A stretch of DNA of 64,000 nucleotides from Claveliimonas sp034178805 (GCF_050314255.1 NZ_JBNPMZ010000010.1:51472-115471), one strand, 5' to 3'; numbered from the stretch's first letter, positions 44,355 through 53,869 are shown. The notes: generated by a model from the letters alone, not told the origin. Numbers and translations: made by a program.

Positions 44355-44402
44355 AAAAATCCCGAAACAGCCTTTTTATCAGACTATCCCGGGATTTCAA
44401 CA
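44355..44402 (-). terminator. terminator of pgi
   Basis: On the minus strand AAATCCCG pairs with CGGGATTT across a long loop, followed by TTGG. Confidence 0.6.
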
Positions 44403-44417
44403 CTCATTTAAATGATA

Positions 44418-45998
44418 CTAAATGTTTAAGAGATCGCTATATACCTTGAGTGCTCCGTCTGTATCATGTGCAAGTACACGTTTTGCCAGAACTTTACCGA
44501 GCTGTACGCCTTCCTGGTCAAAGCTGTTCAGATTCCATACGAATCCCTGGAACATTACTTTGTTTTCAAAGTGTGAAAGCAGTGCTCCAAGTGCCTTCGG
44601 ATCCAGCTTCTCACCGATAATGATGCTTGACGGACGTCCGCCCTCGAAGTTCTTGTTACGGTTCTCATCTTCTTTACCACATGCAAATGCTACGATCTGA
44701 GCTGCTACATTTGCACAGAGCTTCTGCTGGCTTGTACTATCCTGAATCACAACATCATTTTCCATCTGGCTGTTCTTAAATCCAACGAACTGCAGCGGAA
44801 TAATATCTGTTCCCTGGTGAAGCAGCTGATAGAAGGAGTGCTGTCCGTTCGTTCCAGGCTCTCCGAAAATCACAGGGCCTGTCTGATAATTAACCGGCTC
44901 TCCGAAGCGGTTTACTGATTTACCGTTTGACTCCATATCAAGCTGCTGCAAATGTGCCGGAAAACGGCTTAATGCCTGAGAGTACGGAAGAACTGCCGTA
45001 TTCTGATATCCCAGTACGTTGCGCTCATATACACCGATCATTGCATCAAGCATTGCCGGATTCTCAAGTAACTCTTTATTCTTAGCCAGTGCATCCTCTG
45101 CTGCTGCACCTTCCAGGAACTGAGCAAAGATCTCCGGTCCGAATGCCAGTGATAATACTGCTCCGCCTACAGCAGATGTAGAGGAATAACGTCCTCCGAT
45201 ATAATCATCCATGAAGAAAGCCGCCAGATAGTCATCACTCTTTGCCAGCGGAGATGTCTCACTGGTAACAGCGATCATATGCTTAGACGCATCTAATCCG
45301 GCTTTTGCCAGAGCGTCCTTTACGAAGGATTCGTTGGTCAATGTCTCCAGTGTTGTACCTGATTTGGAAACAAGCACGAAGATGGAATGTGCCACGTCAA
45401 TATTTGACAGTACTGCAGATGCATCATCCGGATCCACATTGCTGATAAATTCTGCTTTCATTTTGAATGTATCATTGACCTTAGCCCAGTTCTCAAGTGC
45501 CAGATACATTGCACGTGGTCCAAGGTCGCTTCCGCCGATTCCGATCTGTACTACAGTCGTGAATTTCTCTCCTGCTTCGTTTGTGATTTCTCCGGCATGT
45601 ACTTTATTTGCAAATTCTGCAATCTTCTCCTGCTGCTCCACATAAAAAGCACGTTTATCCACACCATCTGCCACAACAGCCTCTCCCAACTGTCCGCGGG
45701 TCAGCTGATGAAGTACCAGACGTTTTTCACCGGTATTGATCATCTCTCCATTATAGAGTGCTTCATATTTTTCTGTAAGCTGTGCCTCTTCTGCCAATTT
45801 TGCAAGAGCTGTCAGCACCTTATCGTCCACCTGTTTTGCTCCGTAATTAAATGCAAGTCCTTCTGCCATCGGCACACTGTATTTTTTCACACGCTCTGCG
45901 CCATTTTCTCCGGACATAGCCTCAACAAGATTCACACGCTCCACGTCTGCAAGCTCTTTAAATGAAGCCAGTGTATCCAAGTTATTCCAAGTAATCAT
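44418..45998 (-). CDS. pgi: glucose-6-phosphate isomerase
   Basis: 526 residues from the ATG at 45998 after GAGGAGG. VVQIGIGGSDLGPRAMYLAL, SKSGTTLETLTNE and GEPGTNGQHSFYQLLHQGTD are the classical PGI signatures. It interconverts glucose-6-phosphate and fructose-6-phosphate in glycolysis and gluconeogenesis. It stands alone between terminators and is likely constitutive. Confidence 0.95.
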   Translation of the reverse strand: MITWNNLDTLASFKELADVERVNLVEAMSGENGAERVKKYSVPMAEGLAFNYGAKQVDDKVLTALAKLAEEAQLTEKYEALYNGEMINTGEKRLVLHQLTRGQLGEAVVADGVDKRAFYVEQQEKIAEFANKVHAGEITNEAGEKFTTVVQIGIGGSDLGPRAMYLALENWAKVNDTFKMKAEFISNVDPDDASAVLSNIDVAHSIFVLVSKSGTTLETLTNESFVKDALAKAGLDASKHMIAVTSETSPLAKSDDYLAAFFMDDYIGGRYSSTSAVGGAVLSLAFGPEIFAQFLEGAAAEDALAKNKELLENPAMLDAMIGVYERNVLGYQNTAVLPYSQALSRFPAHLQQLDMESNGKSVNRFGEPVNYQTGPVIFGEPGTNGQHSFYQLLHQGTDIIPLQFVGFKNSQMENDVVIQDSTSQQKLCANVAAQIVAFACGKEDENRNKNFEGGRPSSIIIGEKLDPKALGALLSHFENKVMFQGFVWNLNSFDQEGVQLGKVLAKRVLAHDTDGALKVYSDLLNI

Positions 45999-46187
45999 GC
46001 CAGATTCCTCCTCATTGTTCATAATTTTGTTGCCTAAAATATCTAACAAAAAAATTATACTATTAAAATGACTCTAATTCAAGTAAATGAAAAGACACTT
46101 TCAGATTTCTATTTAATCAGTTATTATCCGCAACAAAAATGTAAAGGAAGATTCTCTCCGTTAAGGAGCCGCTTCGTAATGATTTTT

Positions 46188-47048
46188 TTATAAAGGATTT
46201 TTCTCTATAGTGAACCCTACGCCACGCACTTCATTAATCTGCGTAATCGTTATAAATGCCTTTGGATCAACTGCCTGTACCATCTGATTTACGGAATATA
46301 ATTTACGGTTCGGGATCACACACAATACACCCTTTTGCTGCCTTCCCTCATATCCTGTCTCAATGTGAACCATAGTTACTCCGGCGTCAATTTCTTTCAG
46401 CATCTTTTCTTTAACTTCTTCATATTTCTCAGTAATAACGAAGAGCTGAATCTGGGACTGTCCCATCAGTATGACACGGTTCATAACCAGTGTGGTAAGT
46501 ACCAGCATAAAGATACCATACAGGATCTGTTCCGAATTTGAAAAAAGCACCTGAAATCCCAGAACAATAAAATCCACCACATACATCATGACCGCAATGG
46601 ATACATGAAACCATTTGTTTAAAACCAGTGCAAGGATATCCGTTCCTCCGGTGGATGCCCCTACACGCACCACAAGTCCAATCCCGATTCCCAGCAATGC
46701 TCCTGCATAAACTGTTGCCAGCATTATATTATCCGTCAGCGAATCAATCCCGGGAATGGCCTGTACAATCGACAGAAATACCGGATATACAATTGAACTG
46801 ACAATCGTTGTAAGCGCAAATTTTTTCCCCAGCACAAAAGTTCCTAAAACAAAAAGAATCGCATTAATCCCCAATACAACTGCTGACAGATTCACATGCA
46901 GGTAATGGGTAATCGTAAGACCGATACCGGTCGCACCTCCCATAATGATTCCATGTGGCACAGCAAACGCCCCAACCGCCAGTGCCAGAACCACATTTCC
47001 CAGCAGCACTCCTGCCAAAGTACGCAGACTCTTCTTCCAGTTTTTCAT
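46188..47048 (-). CDS. YitT/DUF2179 family membrane protein
   Basis: 286 residues: five to six membrane helices (about 10-180), including GGATGIGLTITHYLH and GASTGGTDILALVL, then a cytoplasmic DUF2179 domain (QKGVLCVIPNRKLYSVNQMV). The family is common in Firmicutes and its function is unproven. It stands 55 bases from the dehydrogenase gene and may be transcribed with it. Confidence 0.85.
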   Translation of the reverse strand: MKNWKKSLRTLAGVLLGNVVLALAVGAFAVPHGIIMGGATGIGLTITHYLHVNLSAVVLGINAILFVLGTFVLGKKFALTTIVSSIVYPVFLSIVQAIPGIDSLTDNIMLATVYAGALLGIGIGLVVRVGASTGGTDILALVLNKWFHVSIAVMMYVVDFIVLGFQVLFSNSEQILYGIFMLVLTTLVMNRVILMGQSQIQLFVITEKYEEVKEKMLKEIDAGVTMVHIETGYEGRQQKGVLCVIPNRKLYSVNQMVQAVDPKAFITITQINEVRGVGFTIEKNPL

Positions 47049-47103
47049 AATTCTATATTTCCTTTTTCCCCAAAAATTTTAACAACTATAACCTCTCTGC
47101 TTC

Positions 47104-48129
47104 TTATTCTTCCGGATGAAGCATAATCTTGATCGCCTGTCTGGACTGGAACATTTCAAATGCCTCCTGCATATCCCGAAGTGCATAATGATGTGTAATA
47201 AGAGGTTCCACCTGGAGTCTTCCATCTTCGATCAGATCCAGACATTCTCTGAATTCCTCCCTTGTATAACAGATAGTTCCATGAATATCAATTTCCGAAC
47301 GAACCACTTTTCCAAGATTCACAGGTGCGAGCTCATGGAAGAGACCAGTAATATAGTAATGCCCGGTCTTTTTCAATGTATTCATAGCTATCTCCACCAA
47401 CGGAACAGCCCCGGCACAGTCATGCACATAATCTAACATGTCCCCGTTCGTAATCTCTTTAATTCTCTCAATTGGATCCTCTACCGAATTATTAATAACA
47501 TAATCCGCTCCCAGCTTCAGAGCCATCTCCAGACGTTCCTTATCACAATCTGCTCCAAGAACAATGACCTTTCTTGCACCTCGAAGCTTCAAAAGCTGTG
47601 TTGCATACAGGCCAATTGGTCCCGGACCAAGAACCATAACCGTATCTTTCGATGTTATTGGCATTGATTTTACGGTACGATAAGCAGATGCAATCGGGTC
47701 AATCGCCGCTCCAAAATCATAACTTGTGGAATCCTTTAATTTTACAAGTACTTTTGCAGGAACGCGTACATATTCCGCAAATGCTCCATTCACATGGATA
47801 CCAGTCTCCACAAGATTGTCACAGAGAGGCTCATTTCCTTCAATACAATATTTACAGTTTCCACATCCGATTACAATACAGGCGCTGACACGATCCCCGA
47901 TCTGCCACCCCTTTACTTTTGCACCTGTCTCTACAATATCTCCCGCAAATTCATGACCGGGAATCAACGGCCACGGAACATCTCTTGTCCCTGCGAGAAT
48001 TGGTCCATCTGAGCCACAGAAACCGACAGATTTTACTTTTACAATTACATCCTCTTCTCCACAGACCGGCATCGGGACATCCTTTATCGCAAATCCCGGT
48101 CCTTTGTGCTCTTTTACTACTGCTAACAT
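47104..48129 (-). CDS. zinc-dependent medium-chain dehydrogenase (sorbitol/galactitol-1-phosphate type)
   Basis: 341 residues. Catalytic zinc motifs GFCGSDGP and GHEFAGDIVE, structural zinc cysteines in CGNCKYCIEGNEPLC, and a Rossmann VLGPGPIGLYATQLLKLRGA. It oxidises a secondary alcohol with NAD(P). The closest pattern I recognise is GatD/sorbitol dehydrogenase-like. No PTS or kinase gene is beside it, so the sugar alcohol cannot be named. Confidence 0.85.
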   Translation of the reverse strand: MLAVVKEHKGPGFAIKDVPMPVCGEEDVIVKVKSVGFCGSDGPILAGTRDVPWPLIPGHEFAGDIVETGAKVKGWQIGDRVSACIVIGCGNCKYCIEGNEPLCDNLVETGIHVNGAFAEYVRVPAKVLVKLKDSTSYDFGAAIDPIASAYRTVKSMPITSKDTVMVLGPGPIGLYATQLLKLRGARKVIVLGADCDKERLEMALKLGADYVINNSVEDPIERIKEITNGDMLDYVHDCAGAVPLVEIAMNTLKKTGHYYITGLFHELAPVNLGKVVRSEIDIHGTICYTREEFRECLDLIEDGRLQVEPLITHHYALRDMQEAFEMFQSRQAIKIMLHPEE

Positions 48130-48175
48130 TTCATCTCACCTCTTCTGAATAATATGCGAAATCTTTTTCGCTTCA

Positions 48176-48772
48176 CTACGCAATCTTCTTATACAGTGCA
48201 CTGACCGGACGATACAGTATCGCAATAGCAATAATCATAAACAACGCATTAATAACCGTTGCCGGGATAGATGCCAGTGAACCCGCAAATGCTGCGGAGA
48301 CACCGCTTCCCAGGATTACCATCTTAACTGTACCTGCTGCCAGCTCGATGATTACATTGAAAATCCCGTAAATCACAGAGCAAATCACTGCTGACTGATA
48401 TTCTTTTGTCCTGTTATCTTCTGCTTTCTTCTTAAGCCACACGAAAATTGCACCCACGATCAGCGCCTTCACTACCGTCTCTGCAAAAACCTGCGGAATG
48501 TCCTGAATATATCCATTTAACAGATCGAAAATAACCAGTCCTAATGCTCCTGATATGGCACCTCTTTTTCCTCCCTGTAAAAGAACTCCCATCACTACAA
48601 ATATATGTCCAAAATGTACAAATGGTGTACCTATTACTGCAGGCATCGGAATCCGGAACACTTGAATTCCAAGATAAGTAATTGCGGCAAAAAACGCAGT
48701 AATTACCAATGTCTTTACTTTAGGGTCCTGCACCGTTCCTGCATACGCCTTGTTTGTATTACTATTTTCCAT
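48176..48772 (-). CDS. ECF transporter S component
   Basis: 198 residues from the ATG at 48772 after AGGCGG. Six predicted helices with ITAFFAAITYLGIQVFRIPM, GTPFVHFGHIFVVMGVLLQG and GGKRGAISGALGLVIFDLLNG, the pattern of energy-coupling-factor substrate-binding subunits (PF07155-like). It would capture a vitamin or related compound and use a shared EcfA/T module encoded elsewhere. A hairpin-rich leader precedes it. The substrate is not evident. Confidence 0.8.
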   Translation of the reverse strand: MENSNTNKAYAGTVQDPKVKTLVITAFFAAITYLGIQVFRIPMPAVIGTPFVHFGHIFVVMGVLLQGGKRGAISGALGLVIFDLLNGYIQDIPQVFAETVVKALIVGAIFVWLKKKAEDNRTKEYQSAVICSVIYGIFNVIIELAAGTVKMVILGSGVSAAFAGSLASIPATVINALFMIIAIAILYRPVSALYKKIA

Positions 48773-48880
48773 AACTATATTCCGCCTTTCTGATATTATG
48801 ATGTTGGGGATCAAAAGTTCCCGATGATGATACTTACGGATTGTTCCGTGCTTTTGACCCTGATATCATATTATACTATC
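48773..48880 (-). promoter_or_regulatory. candidate structured leader of the ECF S gene
   Basis: A TATAAT-type -10 near 48873 is followed by a leader in which TGATAT pairs with ATATCA (closing stem), GGGTCAAAAG pairs with CTTTTGATCCC and CGGA pairs with TCCG. ECF S genes are often under vitamin riboswitches. I could not match this one to a known class. Confidence 0.4.
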
Positions 48881-48950
48881 ACTCAGATGGCAGTGGAGAA
48901 ACCTCCAGTTATGCAAGTTTTGTCCATGCCAGTTTTGCCTACATTTTCAT

Positions 48951-49562
48951 TTATTCATCTACTGGCAATTCAAAAATCAAGATCCGTTCCCGCGGATCGT
49001 TGCCCGGAAATAAATCCCTGCAGTCAATTTCGTCAGTAAACATCAGCTCCCCCACCGTCATCAGATAGGAAATATATTCATCGGACGGATAATAAAAAAA
49101 CATCTGTATCGTTCTCGGTTTTTCATAATATGAATCCAGAATTCGGGAAATTACCTTCTGCAAAATCTCCAGAGAAAAAGGATTGAAGAAATAAATGCAG
49201 TCAACCTTCTCTGAGACCACAAAATTCTCTGCATTCGCAAGCTCAAAGGAAACTCTGCCTGAAGCCGCCGCTGTTTCTCTATTTTCCACTGCCTTCTCAT
49301 AAATCCGTTCATCGTACTCAATTCCAACAGACTGACACCGAGTCTGATAAGACAGGAAAAAATCCACTCTTCCTTTTCCGCACCCATAATCCAAAAGCGT
49401 ATTGCCCTTCCGAATGAGCCCGGTATTTGCCAGGCGTTCCAGCACAGAATAAGGGGTCGGTTCATAGGGATATCGATACTGATCTGCATTGGAGTCGTCC
49501 CGTCCCATCGTCCGGATTCGAAGAAGCTTATCCCATCTTGTTTCGTTCTTATCCTCTTTCAT
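48951..49562 (-). CDS. class I SAM-dependent methyltransferase of the ADP-ribosylation locus
   Basis: 204 residues from the ATG at 49562; an in-frame ATG at 49574 overlaps the macrodomain stop. Motif I is LLDYGCGKGRVDFF and the acidic loop is SVGIEYDERIY; NAENF and YFFNPFS resemble a motif IV. The target is unknown. It is the last gene of a compact five-gene operon with an ADP-ribosyltransferase-like protein and two ADP-ribose-processing proteins, which suggests modification of the same nucleic acid or protein target. Confidence 0.75.
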   Translation of the reverse strand: MKEDKNETRWDKLLRIRTMGRDDSNADQYRYPYEPTPYSVLERLANTGLIRKGNTLLDYGCGKGRVDFFLSYQTRCQSVGIEYDERIYEKAVENRETAAASGRVSFELANAENFVVSEKVDCIYFFNPFSLEILQKVISRILDSYYEKPRTIQMFFYYPSDEYISYLMTVGELMFTDEIDCRDLFPGNDPRERILIFELPVDE

Positions 49563-49566
49563 ACCG

Positions 49567-50097
49567 TTACCCATTCCTCTGCAGCTCTGAAACGGCATGC
49601 TCATAAACGTGTAGCGTATTCCTGTCAAATAATACAAAACTCACTGTATCTATCCGACCTGCGTGAGCTACACAGAACTCCTTCACCGTTTTCACTGCAA
49701 TGGCTGCCGCCTGCTCCACCGGATAGCTGTACACCCCCGTTGAGATCGAAGGAAATGCAATGCTGCGGATACCGTTGTCTATCGCCAACTGCAGGGAATT
49801 CCAATAGGCATTTTTCAAAAGCTCCGGTTCCCCATAAGCGCCGCCCCGCCAGATTGGTCCGACCGTATGAATCACATATTTGCAGGGAAGATGATACGCT
49901 CCCGTAATCTTCGCCTCTCCGGTCTCACAGCCGTGTAATGTTCTGCATTCCTTTAATAATTCCGGCCCGGCTGCCCGGTGAATCGCTCCGTCAACACCGC
50001 CTCCGCCGAGGAGGCTGTTGTTCGCCGCATTCACGATTGCCTCCACGTCATTTACCTTCGTGATATCGCCCTGAATGGTTTGAATGTCAACTCCCAT
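49567..50097 (-). CDS. macrodomain ADP-ribosyl/O-acetyl-ADP-ribose hydrolase
   Basis: 176 residues. GDITKVNDVEAIVNAANNSL, GGGGVDGAIHRAAG and the FPSISTGVYSYP loop define the MacroD/YmdB class. These bind ADP-ribose and remove it from acidic residues or deacetylate O-acetyl-ADP-ribose. It overlaps the NADAR gene by 11 bases. In DarTG-type systems a macrodomain is the antidote to an ADP-ribosyltransferase, which fits the transferase-like gene two positions upstream. Confidence 0.88.
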   Translation of the reverse strand: MGVDIQTIQGDITKVNDVEAIVNAANNSLLGGGGVDGAIHRAAGPELLKECRTLHGCETGEAKITGAYHLPCKYVIHTVGPIWRGGAYGEPELLKNAYWNSLQLAIDNGIRSIAFPSISTGVYSYPVEQAAAIAVKTVKEFCVAHAGRIDTVSFVLFDRNTLHVYEHAVSELQRNG

Positions 50098-50569
50098 GTT
50101 GAATACCTTCCCGCACTTTCATCAAAGTAAATCCCAAAAGATTATTTCCTTTCCACTTATGAATATCAAGTCGGTTGGGATCATTCATAGATAATCCAAT
50201 ACCCCAAATTTTATCCTGTACCGCACATTCTGCCAGAACGGCATCTTCCGTTTCTACCAGCCGTTTTCTCAGGTCTCTGTTTTGAGAAAACTTCTCTGTC
50301 AGCCCCCGGTACACAACAAGCTGCCTGATACCATTCCAGATCACTTCTTCATAGTTTGACACTTGTCTTCCATATGCTTTAATTTGCGCAACATCATTCG
50401 ATTTCAAAATCTTCTGTGCAATCTCAAAATCCCGAAACGTCAGCGCTTTCTGATACATCATGTACTTTTCCATAGATGAAAATTTTACTCCATCTATAAC
50501 AAAATCTGACATATACCAATTACTGAGATATCCATTTTCCTCGTCAGGATTATGAAAACATATTATCAT
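50087..50569 (-). CDS. NADAR-family protein
   Basis: 160 residues with the NADAR (YbiA/DUF1768) pattern: YLSNWYMSDFVIDGVKFSSM, EKYMMYQKALTF, VYRGLTEKFSQN and the C-terminal WKGNNLLGFTLMKVRE. NADAR proteins are N-glycosidases on ADP-ribose-linked bases or riboflavin intermediates, and some reverse guanine ADP-ribosylation in toxin-antitoxin pairs. It overlaps both neighbours (four bases upstream, 11 downstream), so it is made in step with them. Confidence 0.85.
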   Translation of the reverse strand: MIICFHNPDEENGYLSNWYMSDFVIDGVKFSSMEKYMMYQKALTFRDFEIAQKILKSNDVAQIKAYGRQVSNYEEVIWNGIRQLVVYRGLTEKFSQNRDLRKRLVETEDAVLAECAVQDKIWGIGLSMNDPNRLDIHKWKGNNLLGFTLMKVREGIQHGS

Positions 50570-50985
50570 TTTATTTTTCCTACTTTCTCCACTGCAAGAT
50601 CTAATTCCAGATCATGCAACCCATGATACGCTTTTTCAAGATATTCCAAAGAGATTTTATCAACCAACTCTGCACTTGACACATTATACTTCCACTGATA
50701 ATATGCATAAAACTCCCCAATCCAGTCCGGCATGAAACCTTTTAAAGCTTCCCCCTTTGTCAACTGATATTGATCTGTTTTCTGAAAATATTCCCAAAGT
50801 TCTTGTGCATTCATTGTACAAACATACGCTTGTGCTTCATCCACGAATTTTCTCGTTTTACTCTTCATATATTTCTGAATAAAATCCTCTGTATTCATAT
50901 CAGGATAGCTGTTTGCGACATAATCAAATAATTTTCCCTGATTTTCTACTATTTCGTCTAAATATGCTTTTGAATAAGCTTGCAT
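50566..50985 (-). CDS. unrecognised helical protein of the ADP-ribosylation locus
   Basis: 139 residues, predicted mostly helical, with YLDEIVENQGKLFDYVANSY near the start and acidic residues throughout. There are no membrane segments and no named domain known to me. It lies 13 bases after the DUF3990 gene and overlaps NADAR by four bases. It could be a chaperone or antitoxin of the transferase. Confidence 0.6.
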   Translation of the reverse strand: MQAYSKAYLDEIVENQGKLFDYVANSYPDMNTEDFIQKYMKSKTRKFVDEAQAYVCTMNAQELWEYFQKTDQYQLTKGEALKGFMPDWIGEFYAYYQWKYNVSSAELVDKISLEYLEKAYHGLHDLELDLAVEKVGKIK

Positions 50986-50998
50986 AGTATCATCTCTC

Positions 50999-51646
50999 CT
51001 ATAATAATGTGCTGAATACTTTTGTAACTTTATTTCTGTCCGACTCGATTAAACTTTTCATATTTTCCCGCGCTGTAATATCCCGCTCATTATATTTCTT
51101 ATTATACTGTTCAAAATTAATTTGTCGTAATTCTTCATCTATCTCTGACAAATGTTCATATGCTTTTTCGGTCTTCACACAGTATTGGATTCCCAGTCCG
51201 CCCAATGAAAGTAATTCTTCTAAAATATCCACATCAATCTCATCCCTTACAAATGATTTTGCAATATAAAAATATGACGCATTTGCTCTCCACCCTTTGA
51301 TTACATCATATCCATCTGTTGAGATTCCATATTTCTGAATAAACTTTTCTGATAAAACCCGGTATCTTTTTGAATCTGCCGCCGCACGATGTTTCATAAG
51401 CTCTGCCAGCCATGACAACACGCTTTCCTTTTGGAAATCCAAAATCTTAAGCTCTGTATCGTCCAGTACAAATTTATGCACCCATCCATTTGTTTCGTCT
51501 GGTCTGCAAACTGCCCACTCTTTCGCCAGTTCATCACTCTCAGTTAAGTAAAAGCCTCTACCATAATCATGCCTGTCCTCTCCCAATCCAAATGTAGGCG
51601 TTACTATTCTTTCAGCACTTCCATGATATAGAATAATGTTACTCAT
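50999..51646 (-). CDS. DUF3990 ADP-ribosyltransferase-like protein
   Basis: 215 residues. IILYHGSAERIVTPTFGLGE followed by DYGRGFYLTESDELAKEWA is the DUF3990 signature, related to the ART fold: the LYHGS His and the GFYLT Tyr correspond to the NAD-binding H-Y positions. I infer NAD-dependent ADP-ribosylation of an unknown target. It is the first gene of the five-gene operon whose next members include NADAR and a macrodomain, both ADP-ribose-removing folds. Confidence 0.8.
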   Translation of the reverse strand: MSNIILYHGSAERIVTPTFGLGEDRHDYGRGFYLTESDELAKEWAVCRPDETNGWVHKFVLDDTELKILDFQKESVLSWLAELMKHRAAADSKRYRVLSEKFIQKYGISTDGYDVIKGWRANASYFYIAKSFVRDEIDVDILEELLSLGGLGIQYCVKTEKAYEHLSEIDEELRQINFEQYNKKYNERDITARENMKSLIESDRNKVTKVFSTLL

Positions 51647-51727
51647 ATTAACCTCCGATATAAATGCTTACACTTACATAAAACAATAATGTTCCAGCTA
51701 TATTGTATTAAAAATATCCCTCATCGA

Positions 51728-52189
51728 CTACTTGCACACATCAATCCATGCCTTACTTCCGGAAAGCTGTTCCAATTCTTCCGGTGTTAATTCTACTGCA
51801 CTTTTTGCACTTCCGCAGGCCGGATACACCTTTTCAAATCGCTTCAATGATTCATCCAGATAGACGTCCACTCCATCTTTAATACCGAATGGACATACTC
51901 CTCCCACCTCATGCCCGATCAGGCTACGCACTTCATCAGCCGTCAGCATTCTGGCTTTCTTATGAAATACACCCTTATATTTACTGTTGTTAATCTTTGT
52001 ATCTCCTGCGCAGATAATGATAATCGGCTGCTCATCAACCATAAATGATAATGATTTGGCGATCCGGGCCGGTTCTGTACCTACTGCTACCGCAGCAAGT
52101 TCTACTGTTGCGCTGGACACTTCAAATACCCGCACCCGTTCCCCATATCCCTGATTTTTCAAATAGGCAAAAGCCTCTTCAAATGCCAT
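51728..52189 (-). CDS. YbaK/EbsC-family aminoacyl-tRNA deacylase-like protein
   Basis: 153 residues from the ATG at 52189 after AGGAGGAG. The YbaK domain pattern is seen in AKSLSFMVDEQPIIIICAGD, NNSKYKGVFHKKARML and GGVCPFGIKDGVDVYLDESL. Family members hydrolyse mischarged tRNA such as Cys-tRNAPro. It forms its own unit between the ADP-ribosylation operon and the SDR gene. Confidence 0.85.
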   Translation of the reverse strand: MAFEEAFAYLKNQGYGERVRVFEVSSATVELAAVAVGTEPARIAKSLSFMVDEQPIIIICAGDTKINNSKYKGVFHKKARMLTADEVRSLIGHEVGGVCPFGIKDGVDVYLDESLKRFEKVYPACGSAKSAVELTPEELEQLSGSKAWIDVCK

Positions 52190-52293
52190 GTAAAACTCCT
52201 CCTGATTGTATGAATAAGAGCCCCTGCTCCATAGATGTATGTAACTCTGCATCTATTTTGCAACGGCTCTATATTACCCGTCAATTATCTCTT

Positions 52294-53058
52294 TTATAAT
52301 GTTCCACCGAAATCTGTCTGAAGTGCCTGTCCGGTAATTGCACGTGATTCATCACTTGCGAGGAACAACAGAATGTTTGCCACATCATCCGGCATACAAG
52401 GCTGTACTTTCAGATCACTGTGTTTTGCCATCTGTCCCATCATATCCGGATCCAGGCTTGCAGGATTTGTTCCCATAACCATAGGAGTCACAATTGTTCC
52501 CGGACATACCGCATTACAACGGATATTTGTTCCTGCAAAACGAAGTGCTGTATGGCGTGTCACACCAATGATTGCCGCCTTGGAAGCAACATAGGCAGCT
52601 CCTCCACAGCCCATAACTCCCGCAATAGAGGCAACATTTACAATAGAGCCATATCCTGTCTTAGCCATCTCTGCGGATGCCGCACGCATACAATACATGG
52701 TTCCTTTTTCATTGATTTCAACAATCCGATCCAGGTCTTCGTCTGTGAAACGGTCAATCGGCTTCAGACCTTCTTCCAATACTCCCGCATTATTTACGAG
52801 AATATCTAATTTCCCATACACTTCCACTGCCTTTGCAACCAGTTTATCTGCATCTCCCTTTTTGGAAATGTCTGTTGCTACCGGAAGTACCTCACCGCCA
52901 GCTTCGCGAATTTCCTTCGCAACATCTTCAAGTGGTCCTTCTCTTCTGGCTGTAATAATAACTTTTGCACCCTCTTTTGCAAATAACTTTGCTGTTGCAG
53001 CACCCACACCTGAATTACCTCCGGTGATGATTGCTACTTTCCCATCCAATCGACCCAT
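52294..53058 (-). CDS. short-chain dehydrogenase/reductase
   Basis: 254 residues of the classical SDR fold: GGNSGVGAATAKLFAKEGAK for cofactor binding, NNAG, a catalytic Ser in VASIAGVMG, and YVASKAA with the active Tyr and Lys. The Arg-rich turn (TARREG) suggests NADP preference, but this is weak. The substrate is not evident. Some gut SDRs of this group act on bile acids, but nothing near it supports that. Confidence 0.85.
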   Translation of the reverse strand: MGRLDGKVAIITGGNSGVGAATAKLFAKEGAKVIITARREGPLEDVAKEIREAGGEVLPVATDISKKGDADKLVAKAVEVYGKLDILVNNAGVLEEGLKPIDRFTDEDLDRIVEINEKGTMYCMRAASAEMAKTGYGSIVNVASIAGVMGCGGAAYVASKAAIIGVTRHTALRFAGTNIRCNAVCPGTIVTPMVMGTNPASLDPDMMGQMAKHSDLKVQPCMPDDVANILLFLASDESRAITGQALQTDFGGTL

Positions 53059-53222
53059 CTTAATCGCCTCCTGATTTCAAGTCTAGTCTTTTTGAAAATT
53101 TCTTGCATATTATGCTAAAGACATTATATAAACTTTTATCACGAACTGTCAAATTAATATTTTCAAACAACAACAGAATCTATAGATAACAGCTATATAC
53201 AATTTTCCCGCCGCTTCTTTCT

Positions 53223-53741
53223 CTAATTCAGCGCATACACCATCTCATGCCACTTTTCTCCGCCCCATGCGGAATCAGATTCTCCACAGTCTCTGTATCC
53301 AAATTTTTCATACATCTGAACCTTATCCTCCAGACAAGTGAGAACGATTGATTTTCTACCCTTATCATTTTCTCTGCAAACATAGTTACACATCATTTCT
53401 CTGGCAATCCCCTGTTTTCTATATTTCGGGAGAACATTAACGCCCAGAATCATAATGTTGCTTCCAGCAGGATCGTGCAACGCCGGATCTGTATAAAATT
53501 CATCTCTCAAATTAATCTCATTCGTTGCTAATCCATTAATAAAGCCGATAATTTCCCCGGTTTCCTTACTAACTGCCACAAGAAACGTCTCCGGAAAAAT
53601 CTTTACACGCTCTTTCATTATTTCAGGTTTACATGCCTCATTTGATGGGAAACATGCCAGCTCAATCTGCGCCACCTGATCAGCTTCATCTGCATGTATT
53701 TCTCTGAATTCATATTTTTCTTCTATCGTTTTCTTATTCAT
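53223..53741 (-). CDS. GNAT-family N-acetyltransferase
   Basis: 172 residues with the GNAT core: FREIHADEADQVAQIELACF at the N-terminus, VSKETGEIIGFINGL, ILGVNVLPKYRKQGIAREMM (acetyl-CoA loop) and a C-terminal YEKFGYRDCGE. The acceptor is unknown. It is monocistronic. Confidence 0.85.
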   Translation of the reverse strand: MNKKTIEEKYEFREIHADEADQVAQIELACFPSNEACKPEIMKERVKIFPETFLVAVSKETGEIIGFINGLATNEINLRDEFYTDPALHDPAGSNIMILGVNVLPKYRKQGIAREMMCNYVCRENDKGRKSIVLTCLEDKVQMYEKFGYRDCGESDSAWGGEKWHEMVYALN

Positions 53742-53869
53742 CTTTATCTCTTAACCCTTTCTCAATAAACACATTCTCTTATCGCAAATTATAACCTTTA
53801 TTCAGAGAGATAGCAAACTGTCTTTGATTTATTGCCACATTTCATATATCTAAAAAAACGCAAAAAAAT

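Noticed and set aside
52294..53058. Bile-acid hydroxysteroid dehydrogenase
   Set aside because: The fold is generic SDR. No bai genes or bile-acid transporter are present, so a specific call is not supported.
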